Of a stretch of DNA of 64,000 nucleotides, positions 56,446 to 64,000 are shown in pieces. The stretch is from Aquitalea aquatilis. GTDB taxonomy: Bacteria; Pseudomonadota; Gammaproteobacteria; Burkholderiales; Chromobacteriaceae. Positions within the stretch are counted from its first letter, which is position 1, and every line of letters begins with the position of its first letter. A program made the translations under genes and the position numbers. Below the pieces are notes generated by a model that saw only the letters and a program-made list of their open reading frames with translations, was not told where the DNA came from and did not search any database. The stretch is taken from NCBI RefSeq assembly GCF_005155025.1, contig NZ_CP039731.1:3844001-3908000 (forward strand), read 5' to 3'.

Positions 56446-56480
56446 AAGGCCCCGCCAGCATGTCACTGCGCGGGGCCTTG
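56446..56480. terminator. Terminator between LuxR regulator and Aer-like gene
   Basis: AAGGCCCCGC and GCGGGGCCTT with a 14-base loop; only a weak T-run on each side. It lies between convergent genes. Confidence 0.65.
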
Positions 56481-56497
56481 TTCATCAGCAAAATCAA

Positions 56498-58126
56498 TCA
56501 GACCTGATACTGCGCCACTGCCTTGCCCATGCGCTCCACATTGAGCTGCAAGCGGGTCGATGCGGCTTCGGTAGCATGCGCCACCTCCAGGTTTTTACCA
56601 GTCAGGGCGGCCACCGACTCCAGCCCCTGGCCCATCAGATCCATGCCCATTTTCTGCTCATCGGCCGAATGGCTGATTTCCGCCACCATGCTGACGGCTC
56701 TTGCCATTTGCACACTGATTTCATCCAGCACCGCATGGGCCTGATGCACCAGCTCGACACTGGTGCCCACTTGCGCCGCACTCTGGCGCATGCCGGTCAC
56801 CGAACCCACGGTATCGGCCTGGATGCGTGAAATCATCTTGTCGATTTCCTGGGTGGCATTGGCCGTACGCTCAGCCAGCTTGCGTACTTCGTCGGCCACC
56901 ACGGCAAAGCCACGTCCGGTTTCGCCAGCACGGGCGGCCTCGATGGCGGCATTCAGCGCCAGCAAATTGGTTTGATCGGCAATATCCTTGATGACACTGG
57001 CCACCTTGCCGATGTCTTCAGTGCGCCGGCCGAGTTTTTCCACAGTTTCAGCCGAGGTGGCAACGGTAGCCGCCAGTTCGCGAATGGTTTCACTGGCCCG
57101 CTCTGACAAGCGTGCCGCCTCGCCAGCCTTGCTACCGACATCACGCGTCACCGACTCGGTATCGTGGGCATGCTGCGCGATCAAACCTATCGATGCCGCC
57201 AGCTGCTCAATGGTGGCAGCCGAAGCCGTGGTCTTTTCGGTTTGCAGCGATGCAGACGAAACCAGCGACACCACGCTCTGGTTCAGATTGCCCGAGGTAT
57301 CCTGCACATTGTGGGCCGAATTCATCATCACCTGGATGGTGGCACCGACGGCGGCCGTCTGGTTATCCAGCTCCGTCGCAATCTTGCTGATCAGATCACC
57401 GCGCTTGGGGTGCAAATTGGCGCGTAAATTGCCTGTTTTGAGCAGATCCTGCAAGAAGTGGTGGATGCGCGTCAGGCGACCAAGCACTCCCGGCAGGATG
57501 AATACCACCGCCAGCAAGCAGCACAGCAGCGCCAGCACCGCCGCACCCTGAAACAAAGGCATGAAACTGCTCTGGCTACTAGCCAGCAAACCCAGCAGCA
57601 AAGCCAGTGCAGCAAGCACCAGCACAGCGTAGAGCTGAAACACAAAACCACTCACCGCTTGCACCAGTGGTGACCGTTTTTTCACTACTGCGCCATTTTC
57701 GATAGACAAAGAGCGATCGCCCTGGCGGATGCGGCCATACAGCAGCTCGGCGGCAGCCACTTCCTCACGCCCGGGAGGGGTACGCACCGACTGGTAACCA
57801 ACAATCTGCCCGTTTTCACGCACCGGGGAGGCATTGGCACGCACCCAGTAAAAACCACCATCCTTGCGCCGATTCTTCACCAGGCCACGCCAGGGCCGCC
57901 CATCCTTCAGATTGCGCCACATATCGGCAAATGCCGCTTCCGGCATATCGGGGTGACGAATCAGGTTATGCGGCTGACCAACCATCTCCTCTTGATCGAA
58001 GCCACTGATCTGGGCAAAGGCGCTGTTAGCCTCGACAATATTACCCTGGGTATCGGTACGTGAATAAATGAACACACCATCTGGAACGATGGTTTCTTGC
58101 TGGTTGACTGGCTGATTATTTCGCAT
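56498..58126 (-). CDS. Aer-type chemoreceptor (PAS plus signalling domain)
   Basis: 542 residues. The N-terminal PAS domain ([33 protein letters not shown], then [12 protein letters not shown]) is the Aer type that can hold FAD and sense redox or oxygen. Two membrane helices (about 163-185 and 190-213) follow with no periplasmic domain, then a HAMP-like linker and the signalling hairpin tip ([38 protein letters not shown]). It would guide aerotaxis or energy taxis. FAD binding is inferred. Confidence 0.9.
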   Translation of the reverse strand: MRNNQPVNQQETIVPDGVFIYSRTDTQGNIVEANSAFAQISGFDQEEMVGQPHNLIRHPDMPEAAFADMWRNLKDGRPWRGLVKNRRKDGGFYWVRANASPVRENGQIVGYQSVRTPPGREEVAAAELLYGRIRQGDRSLSIENGAVVKKRSPLVQAVSGFVFQLYAVLVLAALALLLGLLASSQSSFMPLFQGAAVLALLCCLLAVVFILPGVLGRLTRIHHFLQDLLKTGNLRANLHPKRGDLISKIATELDNQTAAVGATIQVMMNSAHNVQDTSGNLNQSVVSLVSSASLQTEKTTASAATIEQLAASIGLIAQHAHDTESVTRDVGSKAGEAARLSERASETIRELAATVATSAETVEKLGRRTEDIGKVASVIKDIADQTNLLALNAAIEAARAGETGRGFAVVADEVRKLAERTANATQEIDKMISRIQADTVGSVTGMRQSAAQVGTSVELVHQAHAVLDEISVQMARAVSMVAEISHSADEQKMGMDLMGQGLESVAALTGKNLEVAHATEAASTRLQLNVERMGKAVAQYQV

Positions 58127-58548
58127 ATCTTTTTGTTTTATTTGGTGTTTATCAAAAATACATCATGACGCAACCAGGGAGAATAGTGATTGATTACCCT
58201 GCTTGTTTTTTGGCTCGATGGCGGCCCACTCCGGTTTTAATTGGACACGGCCAAATCATAAGCCGATTAAACCAGAGCACTACTGCAAGCGCACTGATTC
58301 ATGACAAAAACAATAATAACTGTGTGGTTTTTGCACTTCAGGAAAATTTGCTGATTGCTTTACTGCGAAACCTGCAGATACAGCAGACTACATAGCAATA
58401 AGTTAAGAGACATTACAGTAGGAGAAGTGAAATGCAGCAATAACAGGCAATAAATAACAGTATGAAAAAGCAGAAACGTACAGACAAGCCGATCCGTGGA
58501 TTATTTAGAATAAAACCGCGTAAAAATCGGTAAATAAATAGATAGAAA
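58127..58548. other. AT-rich intergenic region 3' of tRNA-Pro
   Basis: About 420 bases, visibly richer in A and T than the surrounding genes. I see no established gene. The longest open frame (58165-58395) has no ribosome-binding site. A 23-codon lysine/arginine-rich frame lies at 58462-58533. No copy of the tRNA end marking an integration site is seen. Confidence 0.5.
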
Positions 58549-58577
58549 ACAAAAAAGCCACCCCGCAGGATGGCTTA
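58549..58577 (-). terminator. Terminator of tRNA-Pro
   Basis: On the minus strand AAGCCA and TGGCTT arms are followed by TTTTTTG. It lies 24 bases after the tRNA. Confidence 0.85.
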
Positions 58578-58600
58578 ATGTTGGTATTACTGTGGTCTTG

Positions 58601-58677
58601 TGGTCGGGGTGAGAAGATTCGAACTTCCGACCCCCTGCACCCCATGCAGGTGCGCTACCAGGCTGCGCTACACCCCG
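58601..58677 (-). tRNA. tRNA-Pro (GGG)
   Basis: 77 bases. Acceptor stem CGGGGTG/CACCCCG, anticodon loop ATGGGGT (GGG), T loop AGTTCGAATCT and encoded CCA. Confidence 0.96.
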
Positions 58678-58693
58678 ACTTCAAGAGAAACGC

Positions 58694-58722
58694 ATTGTAA
58701 CTGTTTATTTATGGTTTGCCAA
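58694..58722 (-). promoter_or_regulatory. Sigma-70 promoter of tRNA-Pro
   Basis: On the minus strand TTGGCA (58717-58722), a 17-base spacer and TACAAT (58694-58699) followed by GCG. The -35 overlaps the 3' end of the MerR gene. Confidence 0.75.
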
Positions 58723-59062
58723 TACCCGCATCCAACCAAGCCAGAATTGTTTCCAATTCTGCGCGCACTTCCTGCGCGGTAATCGGACGTTCCATCTCGC
58801 CGCCAGCGCCCAGACGCTGACGTGCACCATGAATGGTAAAACCATCGTCGTACAGCAGACCGCGAATGCGCCGCACCAGCAGCACCTCGTGGTGCTGGTA
58901 ATAGCGACGGTTGCCACGGCGCTTGACCAGGCGCAACTGGGAGAATTCCTGCTCCCAGTAACGCAGCACATGCGGCTTGACCCCGGTCAGTTCACTGACT
59001 TCGCTGATGGTGAAGTAGCGTTTGGACGGGATTGCCGGCAGATCAGCCTTGCTTGTTAGCAT
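58709..59062 (-). CDS. MerR-family transcriptional regulator
   Basis: 117 residues from [20 protein letters not shown]; the frame runs further upstream into ihfA but this start gives the family length. A MerR winged helix ([24 protein letters not shown], then [19 protein letters not shown]) is followed by a short helix and no metal-binding cysteines. This gene follows ihfA in many beta- and gammaproteobacteria; its effector is unknown. It overlaps ihfA by 20 bases. Confidence 0.9.
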   Translation of the reverse strand: MLTSKADLPAIPSKRYFTISEVSELTGVKPHVLRYWEQEFSQLRLVKRRGNRRYYQHHEVLLVRRIRGLLYDDGFTIHGARQRLGAGGEMERPITAQEVRAELETILAWLDAGIGKP

Positions 59063-59345
59063 GGTATTGCTCAACCATTCCTTTGAGTTTCTGACTGGCA
59101 TGGAAGGTGACAACCCGGCGGGCCGTGATGGGAATTTCTTCCCCGGTCTTGGGATTGCGCCCCGGACGTTGCGGTTTGTCACGCAGCTGGAAATTGCCGA
59201 AACCGGACAGCTTTACCGAATCGCCGGCTTCCAGCGCGATACGGATTTCCTCGAAAAACGTTTCAACCATGTCCTTGGCTTCACGCTTGTTCAGACCTAC
59301 CTGGTCAAACAACAGGTCGGCCAACTCAGCCTTGGTCAAAGTCAT
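59043..59345 (-). CDS. ihfA: Integration host factor subunit alpha
   Basis: A 100-residue DNA-bending protein of the HU/IHF family. It begins [28 protein letters not shown] and has the DNA-intercalating arm [15 protein letters not shown] helps sigma-54 activators reach their promoters, which is relevant to the hydrogenase operon. It sits in the usual pheST-ihfA order. Confidence 0.96.
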   Translation of the reverse strand: MTLTKAELADLLFDQVGLNKREAKDMVETFFEEIRIALEAGDSVKLSGFGNFQLRDKPQRPGRNPKTGEEIPITARRVVTFHASQKLKGMVEQYHANKQG

Positions 59346-59416
59346 GACTACCCCTTAACTTCTTGAATGCAAATATGGAAGGCGGACATTATGCCACGCC
59401 TTCCGGCAATAATGGC

Positions 59417-61789
59417 TTACAGTCGTAGTTGGGCGGCGTGGCTGGCAGCCACGGCATCCAGCAGCTTCTGGATGGCCGGCTCGACATCTTCGTCGGTCAG
59501 GGTGCGGGCATCATCCTGCAACACCACGCGGAAAGCCAGGCTCTTCTTGCCTTCTTCCACGCCCTTGCCACGATAGACATCAAACAGGGCTACTTCCTTG
59601 ACTAGCGCGGACGCATTCTGCCTGAAAGTGTCCAGCATAGCAGCAACCGTTACCTCTTCGTCAACCACCAGCGCCAGGTCACGCCGTACCGGCTGCAGCT
59701 TGCTCACCGGTTCTGCCTTGATGGCGGAGCGTGCTTCAACCGCAGCCAGATCCAGTTCGAACAATACCGGGGCAGTCGGCAGGCCGTATTCTTGCGCCCA
59801 GCGCGGATGCAGCTCGCCCATCACGCCAATGACCTTGCCGTGCAGGCTGATCTCGGCGCAACGGCCGGGATGGAAAGCCGGGTGCGCAGCCTTGGCAAAG
59901 CTGGCACGGGCCGGCAGCAGCAGGGCTTCGACATCAGCCTTCACATCGTAGAAGTCAACGCGCTCGGCTTTCTGCCCCCACTGCTCTGCTACACGCGGGC
60001 CCCAAGCGAGACCAGCTACTTTTTCCGGCTGAGTGCTTTCATCGGCCACACCCGCAGCATTCTTGCCGAATACGCGGGCCACTTCAAACACCCGCACGCG
60101 CGGCTGTTTGCGATTGAGGTTGCCTTGCAGCACATTGACCAGACCGCCAATCAGCGACGAGCGCATTACGCTCATCTGCGAGGCGATCGGATTGATCAGG
60201 CGTACCGGGTCGGTATTGCCGGCGAAATCACGCTCCCAGGCCTCTTCGACAAAGGCGTAGCTGACCACTTCCTGATAGTCGCGCCCCGCCAGGAAATGGC
60301 GGATGTCTTCACGCGGGCGACGCTCTTCCGGCAGCGCCAGCATACGCAGGCGCGCAGCCGGTGCGGCGTAAGGGATGGCATCGTAGCCATGCACGCGGGC
60401 CACTTCTTCGATCAGGTCTTCTTCGATTTCAATGTCGTAGCGGAAGGACGGCGCATGCACCAGGAAGCCGTCTTCCAGCGTGTCGAAGGACAGGCCCAGA
60501 CGGGTGAGGATGGTCGCAATTTGCTCGGCAGTCAGGCTGATGCCCAGCAGGCGGGCGACACGGGCAGTACGCAGCTTGACACCACCGCGCGCCGGCAGTT
60601 CGGCTACCTTTTCGTTCAACGGGCCAGCTTCACCCCCACAGATGGACAGCACCAGCTCGGTAGCACGTTCCATGGCTTCGGTTTGCAGCTGGAAATCCAC
60701 ACCACGCTCGAAGCGGAAGGAGGAGTCCGAGCCGAAACCCCAGGCACGCGCCTTGCCAGCAATCGCGGCCGGAGCGAAAAAGGCACTTTCCAGCATGATG
60801 TCCGTGCTGGCGGTGGTGACACCGCTTTCTTCGCCACCCATGATGCCGGCAATGGCCAGTACCTTGGCATCGTCGGCAATCACCAGATGCTCGTCGCTGA
60901 GGGTGACGGTTTTTTCGTTCAGACACAGCAGCTGCTCACCAGCCTTGGCCATGCGCACGGTGATGCCACCGTCCAGCTTGGACAGATCAAAGGCGTGCAT
61001 CGGCTGCCCCTGCTCCAGCAGCACATAATTGGTGACATCGACGATAGCCGAAATGGAACGCAGACCGGAACGCTCCAGACGGCGCTTCATCCAGTCCGGC
61101 GTCGGCGCAGCGGCGTTGACATTGCGGATGACGCGGCCAATGTAGCGACCGCAAGCTTGACCTGCCTGGATGGCAACCGGCACCACGTCGTCGATTTGCG
61201 GGGCAATGCTGGTAATGGCTTGCGGTTGCAGGGCAGCACCCGTCAGCGCCGCCACTTCGCGGGCAATGCCCTTGATGGACAGGCAGTCGGCACGATTAGG
61301 GGTGATTTTCAGCGTAAACAGCTGATCATCCAGCCCCAGATAATCCCGGATACTCTGGCCAACCGGCGCATCAGCCGGCAGCAACATCAGGCCATCGACA
61401 TCTTCCGGCACACCCAGCTCCTTGCCGGAGCACAGCATGCCGCCCGATTCCACACCGCGCATCTTGGTGGGCTTGATCTTGAAGTCACCCGGCAATACCG
61501 CACCCGGCAGCGCGCACGGCACGCGTACGCCCACAGCCACGTTCGGTGCGCCACAGACGATCTGTACCAGCTCGCCACTGCCCACATCGACCTTGGTCAC
61601 ACGCAGGCGGTCGGCATTTTCGTGCTTGACGCACTCTTTGACTTCACCAATCACCACGCCAGTAAAGGCCGGTGCGGCAGCGGTGGTTTCTTCTACTTCC
61701 AGACCTGCCATGGTCAGCAGATTGGACAATTCCTCGCTGGAAAGGGAAGGATTAACCCAGCTTCTCAGCCACTGTTCGGAAAATTGCAT
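59417..61789 (-). CDS. pheT: Phenylalanyl-tRNA synthetase beta subunit
   Basis: 790 residues. In order: an N-terminal tRNA-binding (EMAP-II-like) domain (KECVKHENADRLRVTKVDVG), the B3/B4 editing domain, B5, a core-like domain and the C-terminal FDX-ACB anticodon-binding domain (PVRRDLALVVDEEV). It forms the alpha2-beta2 enzyme with PheS. Length is standard; 20 bases after pheS. Confidence 0.97.
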   Translation of the reverse strand: MQFSEQWLRSWVNPSLSSEELSNLLTMAGLEVEETTAAAPAFTGVVIGEVKECVKHENADRLRVTKVDVGSGELVQIVCGAPNVAVGVRVPCALPGAVLPGDFKIKPTKMRGVESGGMLCSGKELGVPEDVDGLMLLPADAPVGQSIRDYLGLDDQLFTLKITPNRADCLSIKGIAREVAALTGAALQPQAITSIAPQIDDVVPVAIQAGQACGRYIGRVIRNVNAAAPTPDWMKRRLERSGLRSISAIVDVTNYVLLEQGQPMHAFDLSKLDGGITVRMAKAGEQLLCLNEKTVTLSDEHLVIADDAKVLAIAGIMGGEESGVTTASTDIMLESAFFAPAAIAGKARAWGFGSDSSFRFERGVDFQLQTEAMERATELVLSICGGEAGPLNEKVAELPARGGVKLRTARVARLLGISLTAEQIATILTRLGLSFDTLEDGFLVHAPSFRYDIEIEEDLIEEVARVHGYDAIPYAAPAARLRMLALPEERRPREDIRHFLAGRDYQEVVSYAFVEEAWERDFAGNTDPVRLINPIASQMSVMRSSLIGGLVNVLQGNLNRKQPRVRVFEVARVFGKNAAGVADESTQPEKVAGLAWGPRVAEQWGQKAERVDFYDVKADVEALLLPARASFAKAAHPAFHPGRCAEISLHGKVIGVMGELHPRWAQEYGLPTAPVLFELDLAAVEARSAIKAEPVSKLQPVRRDLALVVDEEVTVAAMLDTFRQNASALVKEVALFDVYRGKGVEEGKKSLAFRVVLQDDARTLTDEDVEPAIQKLLDAVAASHAAQLRL

Positions 61790-61809
61790 TGTTTATCCCC
61801 TGCCTGCGA

Positions 61810-62799
<990 letters not shown>

Positions 62800-62892
62800 T
62801 CATACCGTATGCGTCTTTCCGGCCACCCGGCAGGCGATGCGACCGCCGCTGCATGACAACATCGGCACCCTGCATCGACCAGCTGGCCGAAA

Positions 62893-62930
62893 CAAAAAGG
62901 CTGACCACACTCATGGCAGTCTGGTCAGCG
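62893..62930 (-). terminator. Second hairpin-T run in the pheS leader (possible attenuator)
   Basis: On the minus strand GCTGACCA (62929-62922), a 14-base loop and TGGTCAGC (62907-62900) are followed by CTTTTTG. It ends about 100 bases before pheS. Confidence 0.7.
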
Positions 62931-62944
62931 CTCTTGCTACATCA

Positions 62945-62977
62945 CTACCACAGGCAAATGAAAAAAAAGGGAGGCAT
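62945..62977 (-). CDS. Possible pheST leader peptide (MPPFFFICLW)
   Basis: A 10-codon frame with three consecutive Phe codons, preceded by GGGGAGG three bases before the ATG and followed 16 bases later by a terminator-like hairpin. E. coli pheST is controlled by attenuation through the Phe-rich leader peptide PheM at the same place. Against it: the Phe codons are the T-run of an apparent rplT terminator, so they could arise by chance. Confidence 0.35.
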   Translation of the reverse strand: MPPFFFICLW

Positions 62978-62987
62978 CAGCCTCCCC
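62961..62987 (-). terminator. Terminator after rplT
   Basis: GGGAGGC, loop TGAT, GCCTCCC, then eight T on the minus strand; 17 bases after the rplT stop. It overlaps the possible leader peptide. Confidence 0.85.
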
Positions 62988-63003
62988 TTTTACAGTCTTG
63001 CTA

Positions 63004-63360
63004 TTAAGCGAGGCTAGCTTTCGCCTTTTCAACGAGCTGAGCGAAAACCGGCTTGTCGAACACGGCCAGATCGGCCAGGACCTTACGGTCGATTTCGATA
63101 GCAGCTTTCTTCAGGCCGTTCATGAACTTGCTGTACGGCAGACCGTTTTCACGCGCAGCGGCGTTGATACGGGCAATCCACAGCTGGCGGAACTGACGCT
63201 TTTTCTGACGACGGTCGCGGTATGCATATTGACCGGCTTTCATCACCGCCTGTTTGGCGATGCGATAGACGTTCTTGCGACGGCCGCGATAGCCTTTCGC
63301 CAGGGCAAGGATTTTCTTGTGACGAGCACGTGCGGTTACACCGCGTTTAACGCGTGGCAT
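63004..63360 (-). CDS. rplT: 50S ribosomal protein L20
   Basis: 118 residues, very basic, beginning [35 protein letters not shown]. It binds 23S rRNA early in assembly and represses its own operon in other bacteria. It lies 12 bases after rpmI. Confidence 0.98.
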   Translation of the reverse strand: MPRVKRGVTARARHKKILALAKGYRGRRKNVYRIAKQAVMKAGQYAYRDRRQKKRQFRQLWIARINAAARENGLPYSKFMNGLKKAAIEIDRKVLADLAVFDKPVFAQLVEKAKASLA

Positions 63361-63372
63361 TATTCAGTCTCC

Positions 63373-63570
63373 TTATGCGTAGGGCAGCATGGCGCGAACA
63401 GAAGCCATATTGGTAGCGTGCACCATGGTGGTACCGCGCAACTGGCGCTTGTTCTTGGTGGTTTTCTTGGTCAGGATGTGACGCTTGAACGCATAAGAGC
63501 GCTTTACACCGCCATTGCCCAGCACGTTGAGACGCTTTTTCGCGCTCGACTTGGTCTTCATTTTCGGCAT
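63373..63570 (-). CDS. rpmI: 50S ribosomal protein L35
   Basis: 65 residues, [36 protein letters not shown], a full-length match to the family. It sits in the conserved infC-rpmI-rplT operon. Confidence 0.98.
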   Translation of the reverse strand: MPKMKTKSSAKKRLNVLGNGGVKRSYAFKRHILTKKTTKNKRQLRGTTMVHATNMASVRAMLPYA

Positions 63571-63726
63571 GGAAAACTCCTGCAGAATTTCTGAGTTAGA
63601 TTAGACACAGGGTGGCCCGAAAGCACTTGATACCACTGCGTCACGCTTTTACGCGGGGCGTTGCCACCCCACAAAATCAACACGGCAGGGATGACCCTGC
63701 CGTATTGAGGAGACGATTATACCCGA
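63571..63726 (-). promoter_or_regulatory. infC-rpmI spacer with possible L20 operator structure
   Basis: 156 bases on the minus strand. A hairpin ACGGCAGGG/CCCTGCCGT (63682-63703) is followed by long-range complementary segments GGGTGGC and GCCACCC (63663-63669 and 63610-63616) that enclose smaller stems. In E. coli this spacer holds the L20-binding pseudoknot that controls rpmI-rplT. A similar role here is inferred from position and pairing only. Confidence 0.4.
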
Positions 63727-64000
63727 TTATTTCTTTTTCGGGGCAATCATCATCACCATTTGGCGACCTTCCAGCTTGGGGAACTGCTCGACTGTCGCAA
63801 TTTCAGCCAGATCGGCCTCGACACGCTTGAGCAGAGCCAGGCCGATGTCCTGGTGAGCCATTTCACGACCACGGAAACGCAGGGTGATTTTGGCCTTGTC
63901 GCCATCATTGAGGAAGCGGGTCAGATTACGCAGCTTGACGTTGTAATCGCCATCATCAGTGCCCGGACGGAACTTGATTTCCTTGATCTGGACCTGCTTC
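63727..64000 (-). CDS. infC: Translation initiation factor IF-3, C-terminal part (partial)
   Basis: The frame enters from the right edge and ends at TAA 63729-63727. The visible 90 residues are the IF-3 C-terminal domain ([37 protein letters not shown], ending [10 protein letters not shown]), which binds the 30S platform and blocks subunit joining. The start lies outside the window. Confidence 0.97.
   Translation of the reverse strand, partial: KQVQIKEIKFRPGTDDGDYNVKLRNLTRFLNDGDKAKITLRFRGREMAHQDIGLALLKRVEADLAEIATVEQFPKLEGRQMVMMIAPKKK

Noticed and set aside
58127-58600. Integrative element or attachment site 3' of tRNA-Pro
   Set aside because: The region is AT-rich, but no integrase and no repeated tRNA end are visible in the window.

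Overview
The window looks like chromosomal DNA of a high-GC betaproteobacterium of the order Neisseriales, most likely a Chromobacteriaceae member of the Aquitalea/Chromobacterium/Vogesella type. This rests on protein style, the polyhydroxybutyrate genes phaR and phaP, many chemotaxis and c-di-GMP proteins, and an extragenic repeat that resembles one I know from Neisseria. The genus is inference. No phage, transposase, CRISPR array or rRNA is visible. Five tRNAs are present.

Layout. 1-3146: end of an iron/siderophore uptake module (TonB-dependent receptor tail, periplasmic esterase, two small membrane proteins, PepSY membrane protein). 3354-4489: VOC protein and YafY-type regulator. 4838-16926: housekeeping and mixed genes (tRNA-Ser, GNAT-like protein, nadE, a lipoprotein, lolA, rarA, serS, LysE exporter, AraC regulator, a four-CBS/PAS/GGDEF/EAL protein). 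17269-37062: a 20-kb [NiFe]-hydrogenase locus. 37131-43698: rimO, phaR/phaP, an M14 peptidase, a PilZ-like protein and an H-NS-like protein. 43804-49405: ygfZ, three identical tRNA-Asn genes, mscL, a chemoreceptor, a methyltransferase and small genes. 49514-56409: DUF779, aldehyde dehydrogenase, hybrid kinase and FIST protein (NahK/NosP type), and a divergent LuxR regulator. 56498-64000: Aer-like chemoreceptor, tRNA-Pro, merR, ihfA, pheT, pheS, rplT, rpmI and infC, all on the minus strand.

The hydrogenase locus is the main accessory system and appears complete. It has structural genes (hupSLC), processing and assembly genes (hupDFGHIJK, hypABFCDE), and a hydrogen-sensing circuit (hupR, hupU, hupV, hupT). 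The small subunit carries the six-cysteine signature of oxygen-tolerant membrane-bound enzymes. The sensor large subunit ends exactly at the last metal-ligand motif, as regulatory hydrogenases do. HupR has a GAFTGA loop, which implies sigma-54 activation, and two near-consensus -24/-12 elements lie before hupS and before hupD. Between hupC and hupD sit a Neisserial-type stem-loop repeat and an orphan HigA-like gene, splitting the locus into two transcription units.

Other points of interest: a possible phenylalanine-rich leader peptide and two terminators before pheS; repeated TGCA-type operators between the divergent phaR and phaP genes; a zinc-ribbon tail on MscL; a chemoreceptor with its likely sensory domain at the C terminus; and linkage of a NosP/NahK-type sensor pair to aldehyde oxidation genes.
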